Shown piece after piece: positions 43,607 to 53,029 of a DNA stretch of 64,000 nt. Numbering within the stretch: the first letter of the stretch is position 1; each line of letters begins with the position of its first letter. Both the position numbers and the translations under genes were made by a program. Source of the DNA: Granulicella sp. L46 (GTDB lineage: Bacteria; Acidobacteriota; Terriglobia; Terriglobales; Acidobacteriaceae); the NCBI RefSeq assembly GCF_009765785.1, contig NZ_LMUT01000003.1:545570-609569 (forward strand), read 5' to 3'. The notes below the pieces were generated by a model. That model had not been told where the DNA came from. It did no database searches and was given only the letters and a program-made list of their open reading frames with translations.

Positions 43607-44311
43607 ATGCGCATCCTAATTCTCGGTGCCGGCAAGACCGGCAGACTCGTAGCAGAAGTAGCCTCCGAGCGCAGCCACACCGTTCGCGTTCTCGCCTCGA
43701 GCGAAAACGCCAACGCTTCCGCCCTCACCCCCGCCTTCCTCAAAGACTTCGACGTCGCCATCGACTTCACCACCCCCACTGCCGTCGTCGCCAACATGCG
43801 CGCCTGCCTTCCCAACGGCATTCGCATGGTCATCGGCACCACCGGCTGGTACGGCCAGCTACCCGAACTCCGCGCCCTCGCCGCCCAACACAAAACCGCG
43901 CTCCTTTATGGCACCAACTACTCCATCGGCATGCAGATGATGCTCAAGCTAGCCAAAGAGATGACCACCACCCTCAAGGACGCAGGCTACGCCTTCACCA
44001 TCTCCGAAACCCATCACGTCAGCAAACTCGACGCACCCAGCGGCACCGCCCTCACCCTCCGCGACGCCGTCCTCGCCACACTCGACCTCAAAGACGCCAG
44101 CCCCAACAATGAAATTGTCATCACGGCCAACCGCACGGGCGATGTAGAAGGCATCCACTCCCTCATTGCCACCGGCACCTGCGACCGCCTCATCCTCACC
44201 CACGAATCCAAATCTCGCCGCCCGTTCGCCGAAGGTGCCGTCCGCGCCGCCGAATGGCTCACCACCCACACCGGCGTCTACGATTTCCACGAAGTCTTCA
44301 CCGAGCTCTAG
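43607..44311 (+). CDS. dapB: 4-hydroxy-tetrahydrodipicolinate reductase
   Basis: A 234-residue NAD(P)H-dependent reductase in lysine/diaminopimelate synthesis. N-terminal MRILILGAGKTGRLVAEV dinucleotide motif, VIGTTGW, GTNYSIGMQMM, and the catalytic signature ISETHHVSKLDAPSGTALTL. It is about 30 residues shorter than the E. coli enzyme, matching shorter DapB versions that lack part of the N-terminal Rossmann region. Same strand as asd and lysC and likely part of that pathway cluster despite the intervening membrane gene. Confidence 0.94.
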   Translation: MRILILGAGKTGRLVAEVASERSHTVRVLASSENANASALTPAFLKDFDVAIDFTTPTAVVANMRACLPNGIRMVIGTTGWYGQLPELRALAAQHKTALLYGTNYSIGMQMMLKLAKEMTTTLKDAGYAFTISETHHVSKLDAPSGTALTLRDAVLATLDLKDASPNNEIVITANRTGDVEGIHSLIATGTCDRLILTHESKSRRPFAEGAVRAAEWLTTHTGVYDFHEVFTEL

Positions 44312-44381
44312 ACCCACCCGTCAACACCAGACCCCGCCCTGCAAAGTTGCATACATCGCCGCTGCCGCCTACCCTTGCATC

Positions 44382-45656
44382 ATGAGTTCTGCAACCGCCC
44401 TCGCGCACGCCCCCTTCGCTCTCCTTCCCTTCGAACATAAGCTTGACCGCCTCGCCGAAGTCGCCGTCCGTATCGGCGCCGGCCTCCAGCCCGATCAGGA
44501 GCTCGTCATCACGGCTCCCATCGAAGCCGTTCCGCTCGTCCGCCGCATCACTGAACAAGCCTACAAAGCCGGAGCCAAACTAGTCACCACCTTCTACGCC
44601 GACGATGCCGCCAGCCTCGCCCGCTACCAGCACGCGCCCGACGGCAGCTTCGACTACGCGCCCACTTGGTACTACGACGCCCTCGCCGCCGCCTACAAAT
44701 CCAACGCCGCCCGCATGGGCATCACCGGCGCCAATCCTGCGCTGCTGGCTGGCCAGGATCCCGCCAAAGTTTCGCGCGCGAACACCGCCATGTCGGTGGC
44801 CTACAAGCCCGCCATGGAACTCATCACCCGCTTCGCAATCAACTGGACCATAGTAGCCGCCGCCACCCCCGCCTGGGCCGCGCTCGTCTTTCCCAACGAT
44901 TCCCCCGAGCTCGCCCTCTCCAATCTCTGGGAAGCCATCTTCTTCACCTCCCGCATCACCGGCGAAGATCCCATCGCCGATTGGAAACAGCACAACGCCA
45001 ACCTCACCCTGCGCGTCGACTACCTCAACCACAAGCGCTACCACTCCATCCGCTTCTTCACCCCCGACAATGCCACCGACCTGACCGTCGGTCTAGCCGA
45101 TCAACACCTTTGGGCCGGCGGCGGTTCCACGGCCAGCAACGGCTTCTACTGCAACGCCAACATCCCCACCGAGGAGTGCTTCACCACACCCCACAAGGCG
45201 CGCGTCAACGGCCACGTAGCCGCCTCCAAACCCCTCTCGCACCAGGGCACGCTGATCGAAAACATCCGCTGCACCTTCAAGGACGGCAAGATCGTCAAAG
45301 CGACCGCCACCGCCGGCGAAGCTGCCATCAACAAACTCATTTCCACAGACGAAGGCGCACGCCAGCTTGGCGAAGTTGCTCTCGTCCCCCACAACTCGCC
45401 CATCGCGCAGTCCGGCATCCTCTTCTGGAACACCCTCTTCGACGAGAACGCCGCCAGCCACATCGCGCTTGGCCAGGCCTACTCCACCTGCCTCATCGGC
45501 GGCGACAAGATGTCCAAGGAAGAGCTCTCCGCTCTCGGCGCCAACGACAGCCTCATCCACGTCGACTGGATGATCGGCGGCCCCACCATGAACGTCGACG
45601 GCATCTCCGCCGATGGCACCGCCGAACCCCTCATGCGCGACGGCGACTGGGTTTAG
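44382..45656 (+). CDS. Aminopeptidase, M29 family
   Basis: A 424-residue metallo-aminopeptidase (AmpS/AmpT/PepS type) removing N-terminal residues from peptides. Metal-ligand regions are visible: NIPTEECFTTPHKARVNG, ALVPHNSPIAQSG, NAASHIALGQAYSTC and SLIHVDWMIGG. ATG 44382 (MSSATALAHAPFALLPFEHKLDRLAEV) was chosen; the longer frame from 44166 overlaps dapB and is Pro/Ser-rich non-coding-like sequence. It lies about 70 bp after dapB on the same strand. Confidence 0.93.
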   Translation: MSSATALAHAPFALLPFEHKLDRLAEVAVRIGAGLQPDQELVITAPIEAVPLVRRITEQAYKAGAKLVTTFYADDAASLARYQHAPDGSFDYAPTWYYDALAAAYKSNAARMGITGANPALLAGQDPAKVSRANTAMSVAYKPAMELITRFAINWTIVAAATPAWAALVFPNDSPELALSNLWEAIFFTSRITGEDPIADWKQHNANLTLRVDYLNHKRYHSIRFFTPDNATDLTVGLADQHLWAGGGSTASNGFYCNANIPTEECFTTPHKARVNGHVAASKPLSHQGTLIENIRCTFKDGKIVKATATAGEAAINKLISTDEGARQLGEVALVPHNSPIAQSGILFWNTLFDENAASHIALGQAYSTCLIGGDKMSKEELSALGANDSLIHVDWMIGGPTMNVDGISADGTAEPLMRDGDWV

Positions 45657-45669
45657 CGCGAGCAATGTC

Positions 45670-46188
45670 ATGCCTCCTGCAACAGTCTCCATCCGTCGCG
45701 CAACCGCGAGCGATCTCCCCTCCCTGCACGCTCTCCTTCAGCTCTATTACAGCGAAGGAGACGTGCACCACACCGAAGACGAGCAGTCACTCCACGCAAC
45801 CCTCAACCAACATCCCTACGGTTTCTTCTTAGCCGAACTCTCTCCCACAGCCACCACAGCACAAAGCGCCGCGGCAAATACTATCGCTGGCTGCGTTCTC
45901 TACCGCGCCCTCGACACCATTCCCCAAGCCGCTGAGTGCAAGCGCCTCTTCGTCCTCCCCGAGTTCCGCGGCCACAACATCGCCGCCCGCCTCATGGACA
46001 CGCTCGAAGACACTGCCCGCGACTCCGGCCTCCGCTGGATCTACCTCGACAGCAAAGAAAACTTCCAGGCCGCCATCACCATGTACCGCGGCCGCGGCTA
46101 CACCGACTGCCCTCGCTACAACCAGAACGCCGAGGCCACTATCTTTCTCCGCAAAGATCTTGCAATCCACAAAGAGCTAGGAATGTGA
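45670..46188 (+). CDS. GNAT-family N-acetyltransferase
   Basis: A 172-residue acetyltransferase. VSIRRATASDLPSLHALLQLYY is the usual beta1-alpha1 opening and RLFVLPEFRGHNIAARLMDTL is the acetyl-CoA loop (motif A). ATG 45670 lies 13 bp after the aminopeptidase stop, so the two may be co-transcribed. Its 3' end overlaps the convergent RNB nuclease gene by 12 bp. Target unknown. Confidence 0.88.
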   Translation: MPPATVSIRRATASDLPSLHALLQLYYSEGDVHHTEDEQSLHATLNQHPYGFFLAELSPTATTAQSAAANTIAGCVLYRALDTIPQAAECKRLFVLPEFRGHNIAARLMDTLEDTARDSGLRWIYLDSKENFQAAITMYRGRGYTDCPRYNQNAEATIFLRKDLAIHKELGM

Positions 46189-47910
46189 CGCAGCCACCGG
46201 CGCCTTCCCCCCGACCGCGGATCCCACAGCAGGCGTCACCGCCCGCATTCCCACTTTCGCAAAATCAATAAACGCCCGCGCCGGATCCGTGTGCAGCAGC
46301 TTCACGCTCACCTTGTCGCCCACATCCAGCCCCTGCTCGCCCTGGATCACGCGTCCCTCAAACGGCGGCTGAAGTACGCGCGCATACACACCCTTGTCGC
46401 TCGACCCGGTGACGACGGCCGCAAACACTTCGCCAATATGCGACGCCATTGCCACCGCGGCAACGCGCTTCTGCATATCGCGTTCAATCTTCCGCAACGC
46501 CTTGTCCGCATCATTGCAGTGCGCCGCAATCGCCGTAAGATCCCCGTCACTATAAGGCGCGGGCTCTCCATGCGCCATCGCGTGCAGAACCCTCTGCGTC
46601 ACCAAATCCGGAAACCGCCGATTCGGTGCAGTCGAGTGCGTATAGTCACGTGCCGCCAAACCAAAGTGTCCCGTCGGATCGTCATCCGGCCGCATCAACA
46701 TGTACTCACCCGGCCCCATCAACTTGATCACCGCCACCGCAATATCCGGATAGTGAACCGAATCCGTCCTCCGCTGCACCTCCAGAAAATCATTCAGCAA
46801 CACCGAGTTCGGCACCGCCGGCAACTCGATCCCATGCTGCGCCGCCAGCGCTACAATCCGATCCCAACGCGCCGGCACCTTCACCACCCGCTGCAATCCA
46901 CTGCGCCCGCCCTTGCGCAGCGCCCGCGCCATCACACCATTCGCCGCCACCATCAAGTCCTCAATCAAATTCATCGCGCGATTCTGTATCGCCTCCTGCA
47001 CCGAAATCACGCGCCCATCCACCACCACCGGATCAGCCTCCGACTTGTGAAACTCCAGCGCTCCGTTCTTCACCCGCGCCGTATGCAGCGCCTGCGCCGC
47101 CTCATCCTGCAGCTTCAACTGCTCCACTAACCAGTTCGCCCCCAACGGTCCGGGCGCTGTAAACAGAGAAGCATCCGCATCATGCTCCCGCGCGCTATCC
47201 GACCGCAACGACATCACATCGTTATCCACCACGCCCGCTGCCGTATTCTCCAGCCACGGTCCCACCCGCGAGTACGCCAGCTGCGCCCGATTCCTCACCA
47301 GCGCCAGCGACACATTCTCATCCAGCATCTCGCCATCCGGCCCCACCGTGAACGTCATCATCACGGCCTGCCGGTCGCCACTCTCGTTCAGCGACGTCAC
47401 ACCCGTCGACAGCTCCAGAGGCAGCATCGGAAAATTCTTCACTGCCGTATAAATCGTCTGCGTCTGCGCCTGCGCATGTTGATCGATCGGACTTCCCTGC
47501 GCCACCGCCGCCGCCACATCCCCAATCGCCACCCTCAGTTTGATCCCACCCGCAATACGCTCCGCGACCTCAATCTGGTCCAGGTCCTTCGACGTATCGT
47601 TGTCGATCGACGACCATCCCAACCCCCTCAAATCCTCCACGCCCGCCGTCGGCGTCAGCTGCGCCAGCACCTTCTCAATCGCCGCCGTCTGCTGATCTAC
47701 CCCCGGCCCAAACTCCGGCTTGAACCCGGCCGCATGCATCTCATCCAGCGCCGATTGAGCCAGGTCAAAACCGCCACCATGCCCACCATGCGTCGGCTGC
47801 GATTCTTCGTGCGATCCCTGCGGATGCTGTGGTTGCTGTTGTGAAGAAGGAATGGACGAGAAACCTTGCGAGCGACCTCCGCCACGCTGGCGGTAGCTAT
47901 GTTCAGACAT
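46177..47910 (-). CDS. RNB-domain exoribonuclease (RNase II/R family)
   Basis: A 577-residue 3'-5' exoribonuclease. The first ~70 residues are Gly/Gln/His-rich and probably disordered. The RNB catalytic core begins [24 protein letters not shown], with Asp residues that bind Mg2+, and continues with [22 protein letters not shown], the conserved Arg/Asp site. A C-terminal S1-like domain ([45 protein letters not shown]) follows. It is shorter than E. coli RNase II and R because no clear N-terminal cold-shock domains are seen. ATG 47910 has GGAG about 7 nt upstream. Confidence 0.88.
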   Translation of the reverse strand: MSEHSYRQRGGGRSQGFSSIPSSQQQPQHPQGSHEESQPTHGGHGGGFDLAQSALDEMHAAGFKPEFGPGVDQQTAAIEKVLAQLTPTAGVEDLRGLGWSSIDNDTSKDLDQIEVAERIAGGIKLRVAIGDVAAAVAQGSPIDQHAQAQTQTIYTAVKNFPMLPLELSTGVTSLNESGDRQAVMMTFTVGPDGEMLDENVSLALVRNRAQLAYSRVGPWLENTAAGVVDNDVMSLRSDSAREHDADASLFTAPGPLGANWLVEQLKLQDEAAQALHTARVKNGALEFHKSEADPVVVDGRVISVQEAIQNRAMNLIEDLMVAANGVMARALRKGGRSGLQRVVKVPARWDRIVALAAQHGIELPAVPNSVLLNDFLEVQRRTDSVHYPDIAVAVIKLMGPGEYMLMRPDDDPTGHFGLAARDYTHSTAPNRRFPDLVTQRVLHAMAHGEPAPYSDGDLTAIAAHCNDADKALRKIERDMQKRVAAVAMASHIGEVFAAVVTGSSDKGVYARVLQPPFEGRVIQGEQGLDVGDKVSVKLLHTDPARAFIDFAKVGMRAVTPAVGSAVGGKAPVAASHS

Positions 47911-48107
47911 GCTCCGCAGACTACCACGCAACCCCTACCCCTCGCCTTCCCCGCTTCCATGTCAGCAGAACGGATCTGTTCCCTCGACGGGCCAACGAGC
48001 CTCTCCCTTTCTTTACAACTAGAGCAATCCGGTACAGCGCTCCCCGCAACCCCTGGTAGAACATTGAACTGCCTTCGCTTACGCGCTCAACTCCCAGGAG
48101 GCCTGCC

Positions 48108-48818
48108 ATTCTCCCTCGCAACTGTCAAAACTGTTCGGTTCTCGGCGCCCCGGCCTTCGACACGCTCTCATCCAAGGCTCTGCGCGACTTCGATTCCATC
48201 GGAATTTGTCGCCATCGCGAATCCCACGCAGTCCTCTTCCACGAAGGCTTACCCGCCGATCACCTCCTGATCCTTTGCGCCGGCCGCGTCAAAGTCACCG
48301 CCTCCTCCAGCAATGGCCGTCTCTTCCTCCTCCGTGTCGCCGGCCCCGGCGACATCCTCGGCCTCGCCGCTTTGCATGAGCAAACCGCCCACCGCGTCAC
48401 CGCCGAGACCCTCTCCCCCTGCACCATCAAATCCATCCCCCGCGCCGACTACATCCGCGTCATGAAAACCAACCCCGACGTCAGCCTCATCACCGCTTTG
48501 GCCATCGCACGCGAGTATCAAAGCGCCTTCCTCTCCGCGCGTCGCCTCGCTCTCCATACCTCCGCCGCCGGCAAACTCGCCAGCACCCTTCTTGACTGGG
48601 CCCGTACAGACCACGGCAGCCACTGCCCCACCCCAGCCAACCTCCCCATTTCCTTCCACATGCAACTTAACCAGGAAGAGCTCGGCAGCATGGCAGGCCT
48701 CTCCCGCGAAACCGTCAGCCGCCTCCTCACCCGCTTCCGCCGCGAGGGCCTCGTCGATCAGAGCGACGACCGGATGACCCTCAACAACCCCGGTCGCCTC
48801 GAAGCACGATACCGCTAG
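48108..48818 (+). CDS. FNR/Crp-family regulator with probable ATT start
   Basis: A 236-residue regulator: cNMP-binding-like domain ([24 protein letters not shown]..., [14 protein letters not shown]) and C-terminal winged helix with FNR-type recognition helix [15 protein letters not shown]. Upstream of the conserved region the frame has no ATG, GTG or TTG until codon 89 (TTG 48372), which lies inside the sensor domain. A perfect AGGAGG at 48096-48101 sits 6 nt before ATT 48108, so ATT is the likely start. N-terminal C-x2-C (Cys6, Cys9), plus Cys34, Cys57 and Cys105, could hold an iron-sulfur cluster. Cys105 lies where FNR has its internal ligand; the N-terminal third ligand of E. coli FNR is absent. 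Divergent from the RNB gene. Confidence 0.8.
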   Translation: MLPRNCQNCSVLGAPAFDTLSSKALRDFDSIGICRHRESHAVLFHEGLPADHLLILCAGRVKVTASSSNGRLFLLRVAGPGDILGLAALHEQTAHRVTAETLSPCTIKSIPRADYIRVMKTNPDVSLITALAIAREYQSAFLSARRLALHTSAAGKLASTLLDWARTDHGSHCPTPANLPISFHMQLNQEELGSMAGLSRETVSRLLTRFRREGLVDQSDDRMTLNNPGRLEARYR

Positions 48819-48845
48819 ACCCTCCCACCCAACCCCTTAAATCTA

Positions 48846-48877
48846 GTTGCCGCTCGAGAGGGACCCCGAGCGGCAAC
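48846..48877 (+). terminator. Hairpin after the FNR-like gene, possible terminator
   Basis: GTTGCCGCTC (48846-48855) pairs with GAGCGGCAAC (48868-48877), 27 bp after the stop. It is followed by GTCTCTATCCT, only weakly T-rich. Confidence 0.6.
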
Positions 48878-48985
48878 GTCTCTATCCTGAGGCCCTTTCT
48901 CCCAAGAGAGTCCCGAATAGAGCTTCAGCTACCAGTAGTTACCGTCCTGCCGACAGCAATATTCACTGGTTTGAAGATCAATCTT

Positions 48986-49190
48986 CTACGCGGCTGCCTC
49001 CTCATCCAACGAAGCAGCCAGCTCCTTCTTGGCCTGATCCAGCGTCGCCAGCACCAGCAGCGAGGGGCAGCCAGTTCGAGTTCCATATCCAGCACAGGGT
49101 CCAGCACACGAACAAGGTGTCGGCAACGATTCCTGCACAACCTCTGGGAGAGAGTTCGACGGCATCTGGTGAATCCTCCAACAACTTCAT
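48986..49190 (-). pseudogene. Possible frameshifted remnant of a small ORF
   Basis: On the minus strand a frame opens at ATG 49190 (MKLLEDSPDAVELSPRGCAG, then IVADTL). The natural-looking continuations lie in other frames: VRVLDPVLDMELELAAP in one, and LLVLATLDQAKKELAASLDE ending at a TAG (48988-48986) in the third. The net shift is one base over 205 bp. The in-frame continuation is Trp/Cys-rich (FVCWTLCWIWNSNW), unlike a usual protein. This suggests a ~68-residue gene broken by one or two indels. It is weak evidence from composition only. The rest of the gap (48878-48985, 49191-49283) shows nothing. Confidence 0.3.
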
Positions 49191-49283
49191 CCTGAAGCCT
49201 CGCATCAAGACCCGTCTGTGATACTCATCACACCCCCAGCCTTTCTCTCCCCCGGACCCCACCTCGCGTCCAAACCCAATCCC

Positions 49284-51818
49284 ATGACATCCTATGAGTG
49301 CATGCCTGCCACTTTACAAGTAGAAACAACCCGCGAAACCACCTTCGACCTCTTCCGCCGCTGGGGCTACCTTCAGGCCTCCCTCGACCCCCTCGGCCAG
49401 CTCCTCCCGCCCACGCCATTCCCTATCGCCGACCCCGCGCCCGACGAAGACTCCCCTGACACCAAAGAAGCCCGCCGCATTTACGCCTCCTCCGTTGGCG
49501 CCGAGTTCATGCACATCCCCTCCGCCGAAAAGCGCGCCTGGATCCAGCAGCGCCTCGAAGCTCCGTTTATCAATCCCGACGCCGTCACCCCCACCATCCC
49601 GGCCGCCCGCATCCTCACCGGCCTCCTCCGCGCCGACCTCTTCGAGCAGGTCATCCAGCAGCGCTACCTCGGCACCAAGCGCTTCTCCCTCGAAGGCCTC
49701 ACCGTCCTTATCCCGTTCTTAGACCAGCTCTTCACCACCGCAGCCGAGCTAGGCGTCAACCGCTCCCTCTTCACCATGAGTCACCGCGGCCGCCTCAACG
49801 TCATGGTCAACACCATCAACCGTCCCTCCCGCGACATCTTCACCAAGTTCGAAGATGTTGACCCTCGCAGCACCCTCGGCGGCGGCGACGTCAAATACCA
49901 CATCGGCGCCACCGGCGACTTCATCACCGCCACCGGCAAGACCGTGCACCTTCACCTCGCCTCAAACCCAAGCCACCTTGAAGCCGCCGACCCCGTCATC
50001 ATGGGCCGCGCCCGCGCTTATCAAGAACGCCTCGCCAAAAACCGCAGCAAAGAAAACTTTCTCGAAGCCCGCCGCCAGGTTCTCCCCATGATCATCCACG
50101 GCGATGCCGCCTTTGCCGGCCAGGGTATCTGGGCCGAGAGCCTCAATCTCGCGACCCTGCACGGCTACAACATCGGCGGCACCGTCCAGGTCATCGTCAA
50201 CAACCTCCTCGGCTTCACCGCCCTTCCCGGCGAATCCAACTCCTCACGCTTCGCCTCCGACCTCGCCAAGCGCCTCCCCATCCCCATCTTTCACGTCAAC
50301 GCCGAAGACCCTCAGGCCGTCGTCCGCATCGCCGCATTAGCCGCGGAGTACCGCCAGACCTTCCACTCCGACGTCGTCGTCGACCTCATCGGTTACCGCC
50401 GCCACGGCCACTCCGAAGTCGACGACCCCACCGTCACCCAGCCCCTCCGTTACGCCAAAATCAAGGACCACCCGCCCCTCTACCAGCTCTACGCCAAACA
50501 GATTGGCGTTGACCCCGCAGAAGAAATCGCCTTCTCCCAAGGCAAGTTCCTCGAAGAGCAGAAAGCCGCCACTGCCGCCAACCGCAAGCCCAAGCTCTTC
50601 GACATCCGCGACTACTGGAACCCCTACTACGGCGGCCCTCTCCGCGCCGACGACGACCCCCGCACCGGCCTCGATCTCGCCGAAATCGCCTCCCTCACCA
50701 ATGCCCTCACCACACCGCCCGAAGGCTTCCACGTCCATCCGAAAGTACAGAAGCTCCTCGAGCAGCGCGTAGAGATGGGCACCGGCAAGAAGCCCCTCGA
50801 CTACGGCATGGCCGAGCTCCTCGCCTACGCCTCTCTGCTCAAAGTCGGCACGCCCGTGCGCCTCTCCGGTCAGGACACCCAGCGCGGCACCTTCAACCAG
50901 CGCCACTCCGTCCTCATCGACATCGAGAACGAAACTCGCTTCTCTCCACTCTGGAACCTTGGCCCCAAACAAGGCCGCTGGTCCGTCTACAACTCCATGC
51001 TCTCCGAGGCTGCCTGCCTCGGCTTCGAATATGGCTTCTCCCGCGACTACCCAGAAGCCCTCGTCCTCTGGGAGGCTCAGTTCGGCGACTTCGCCAACGG
51101 CGCCCAGATCATCATCGACCAATTCCTCTCCGCCGGCGAAGCCAAGTGGGGCCTGCTCTCCGGCCTCGTCATGCTCCTCCCCCACGGCTACGAAGGCCAG
51201 GGCCCCGAGCACTCCAGCGCCCGAATCGAGCGCTACCTCCAGCTAGCCGCGCAGGACAACATCCAGGTCGCACAGCCCTCCACAGCCGCGCAGTACTTCC
51301 ATCTCCTCCGCCGCCAGTCCTTGCGCAAGTGGCGCAAGCCCCTGATCGTCTTCACCCCGAAATCCATGCTCCGCCATCCCGACGCCATGTCTCCCGTCGC
51401 CGACCTCACGCTCGACCACTTCCAAAACGTTCTCCCCGACAACTCCGTCACCAACCCCCACCGCCTGCTCGTCTGCACCGGCAAAATCGGCCACAACCTC
51501 CGCGTCGAACGCGACAAGCGCAAGGTCACGGACGTCGCCATCATCTTCCTCGAACAGCTTTACCCCTTCCCCGAAGCCGAGCTCCAGGCCGCCCTCGACC
51601 AGCACCCTTCTGCGACAGAAATTGTGTGGGTACAAGAAGAGCCCGCCAACATGGGAGCCCTCTCCTTCGTCATCCCCCAACTCCGCCGCCTCGCCGGCGA
51701 CCGCGCCGTCCTAAGCGTAAAGCGCACCGCCGCCGCCTCGCCCGCCACCGGCTCCGCCAAGGCCCACGCCCTCGAAGAGAAAACCCTCATCGACTTAGCG
51801 CTAGGCCACGAGTCTTAA
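49284..51818 (+). CDS. sucA: 2-oxoglutarate dehydrogenase E1 component
   Basis: An 844-residue thiamine-diphosphate enzyme decarboxylating 2-oxoglutarate in the TCA cycle. Conserved blocks: MSHRGRLNVMVNTI, GDVKYHIGATGDF, HLASNPSHLEAADPVIMGRARAYQ region, HGDAAFAGQGIWAESLNL, NNLLGFTALP (ThDP), DVVVDLIGYRRHGHSEVDDP and GQDTQRGTFNQRHSVL. It is shorter than E. coli SucA (933) at the N-terminus, where the E2-binding segment lies. ATG 49284 was chosen; ATG 49302 is an alternative and neither has a clear Shine-Dalgarno. No sucB or lpd is adjacent in the window. Confidence 0.94.
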   Translation: MTSYECMPATLQVETTRETTFDLFRRWGYLQASLDPLGQLLPPTPFPIADPAPDEDSPDTKEARRIYASSVGAEFMHIPSAEKRAWIQQRLEAPFINPDAVTPTIPAARILTGLLRADLFEQVIQQRYLGTKRFSLEGLTVLIPFLDQLFTTAAELGVNRSLFTMSHRGRLNVMVNTINRPSRDIFTKFEDVDPRSTLGGGDVKYHIGATGDFITATGKTVHLHLASNPSHLEAADPVIMGRARAYQERLAKNRSKENFLEARRQVLPMIIHGDAAFAGQGIWAESLNLATLHGYNIGGTVQVIVNNLLGFTALPGESNSSRFASDLAKRLPIPIFHVNAEDPQAVVRIAALAAEYRQTFHSDVVVDLIGYRRHGHSEVDDPTVTQPLRYAKIKDHPPLYQLYAKQIGVDPAEEIAFSQGKFLEEQKAATAANRKPKLFDIRDYWNPYYGGPLRADDDPRTGLDLAEIASLTNALTTPPEGFHVHPKVQKLLEQRVEMGTGKKPLDYGMAELLAYASLLKVGTPVRLSGQDTQRGTFNQRHSVLIDIENETRFSPLWNLGPKQGRWSVYNSMLSEAACLGFEYGFSRDYPEALVLWEAQFGDFANGAQIIIDQFLSAGEAKWGLLSGLVMLLPHGYEGQGPEHSSARIERYLQLAAQDNIQVAQPSTAAQYFHLLRRQSLRKWRKPLIVFTPKSMLRHPDAMSPVADLTLDHFQNVLPDNSVTNPHRLLVCTGKIGHNLRVERDKRKVTDVAIIFLEQLYPFPEAELQAALDQHPSATEIVWVQEEPANMGALSFVIPQLRRLAGDRAVLSVKRTAAASPATGSAKAHALEEKTLIDLALGHES

Positions 51819-51839
51819 GTTCAGATCAGCACACAAACC

Positions 51840-51873
51840 GGGTGCCCTATGTCTCGCTTCTGAGACGTGGGTT
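51840..51873. repeat. REP-like stem-loop, GGGTGCCC...GTGGGTT family
   Basis: GGGTGCCCTATGTCTC, loop GCTTCT, GAGACGTGGGTT lie 21 bp after the sucA stop, between convergent genes. The layout is the same as the unit inside recG at 4429-4463, and similar to 52946-52980 and 55626-55652. It could help end sucA transcripts. Confidence 0.7.
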
Positions 51874-51895
51874 CGCAGAATATAGTTCGGCGCAT

Positions 51896-52858
51896 TCAAC
51901 CCACTGAGTAAACCTCAGGCCCACTCAACTTGGGCCTGAGCGCCTTACTCTCGCTCGCCGCCGGCGTCCGCACCTCACCTCCCACCAACAAACGCTCGCC
52001 CTCGCCGAGCACCCGCACCCTCTCCAGCACGCCCGCGCGTTTCGCCGCCTTCAACAACCTCGCCAACGGCTCGTCCATCGACTCTCTTCCCAACCGAAAC
52101 GTGTTGTAGTGCATCGGCACCATCGTCTCCGCGCCTAAATCCAGAAACCCCTGCAGCGCCTCCTCCGGACTCGTATGCACGCTCCGATAACTATCCGGGA
52201 AATATGCCCCAATCGGCAGCAGAGCAATCTTCGGCGCCAACCTCTTCCCGATCTCCGCGAACCCCCCAAAGTAAGCTGTATCGCCCGAGTGATAAACCGT
52301 CTCCGCCCCCTCAGCCTCAAGCACATACCCACCAAACCCCCGATGCGTGTCCTTGAACATCCGCGCGCCCCAATGCCGCGCCGGCGTAGCCGTAACCTTC
52401 AACCCCAACACCTCCGCAGACTCCCACCATTTCAACTCCACCACCTTCGAGAACCCAAGGTCCGCCACCAAATCTTCCACGCCGTTCGGCACAATCGCCA
52501 CCGGCGCCACACGTCCCCGCCGCCGCATCTCCTGCACCACCGCGCGCAGCGACGGCCGATTCAAATGATCCATATGCGCATGCGTCAACAGCACCGCATC
52601 GATCACCGGCAAATCCTTCACGCGAACGCCCGGCCGCCGTTGCCGCCGCAACAAAATCAGCCGCGTAGCAAACACCGGATCAATCAACACACCCAGCCCC
52701 TTCATCTGCACCAAAAACGACGAGTGCCCAATGAACGTAGCCGCCTGCTCCTCAACCCCCAACACCGCAGGCTTGCGCGGCTCACCCTTGAGTGGCTCCG
52801 CATGACTCTCCCTCACCAACCGCCAAAGCTGCTTCAACTTCTCCATCCGAAACGCCAT
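51896..52858 (-). CDS. Metallo-beta-lactamase-fold hydrolase
   Basis: A 320-residue protein with the metal motif LLTHAHMDHLNRPSL (H-x-H-x-D-H), the further ligands in ATPARHWGARMF and VYHSGDTAYFGGF, and TMVPMHYNTFRLG near the C-terminus. This arrangement matches the branch that includes N-acylphosphatidylethanolamine phospholipase D and UlaG-like proteins; the substrate is not predictable. ATG 52858 (MAFRMEKLKQLWRL) has AGGAG about 6 nt upstream, better than the ATG at 52876 or the frame start at 52939. Confidence 0.88.
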   Translation of the reverse strand: MAFRMEKLKQLWRLVRESHAEPLKGEPRKPAVLGVEEQAATFIGHSSFLVQMKGLGVLIDPVFATRLILLRRQRRPGVRVKDLPVIDAVLLTHAHMDHLNRPSLRAVVQEMRRRGRVAPVAIVPNGVEDLVADLGFSKVVELKWWESAEVLGLKVTATPARHWGARMFKDTHRGFGGYVLEAEGAETVYHSGDTAYFGGFAEIGKRLAPKIALLPIGAYFPDSYRSVHTSPEEALQGFLDLGAETMVPMHYNTFRLGRESMDEPLARLLKAAKRAGVLERVRVLGEGERLLVGGEVRTPAASESKALRPKLSGPEVYSVG

Positions 52859-52945
52859 GCTCACTCCTAAACTCATTAACCAGTAGATGGCGCAACCGCG
52901 TCCCTCGATGCGGCAAACATCCCACGCCCAACCGGCCACATACCC

Positions 52946-52980
52946 GAGTGCCCCACATCTCGATTCTGAGATGCGGGTTG
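52946..52980. repeat. REP-like stem-loop
   Basis: GAGTGCCCCACATCTC, loop GATTCT, GAGATGCGGGTTG lie in the divergent gap between the metallo-hydrolase and GH127-like genes. The core TCTCGATTCTGAGATGCGGG is identical to 55631-55650. Confidence 0.7.
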
Positions 52981-53029
52981 TACGATGAGGTCAAGCGACC
53001 GCGAGCCGCCTCGATCAGTCAGCCACCCC

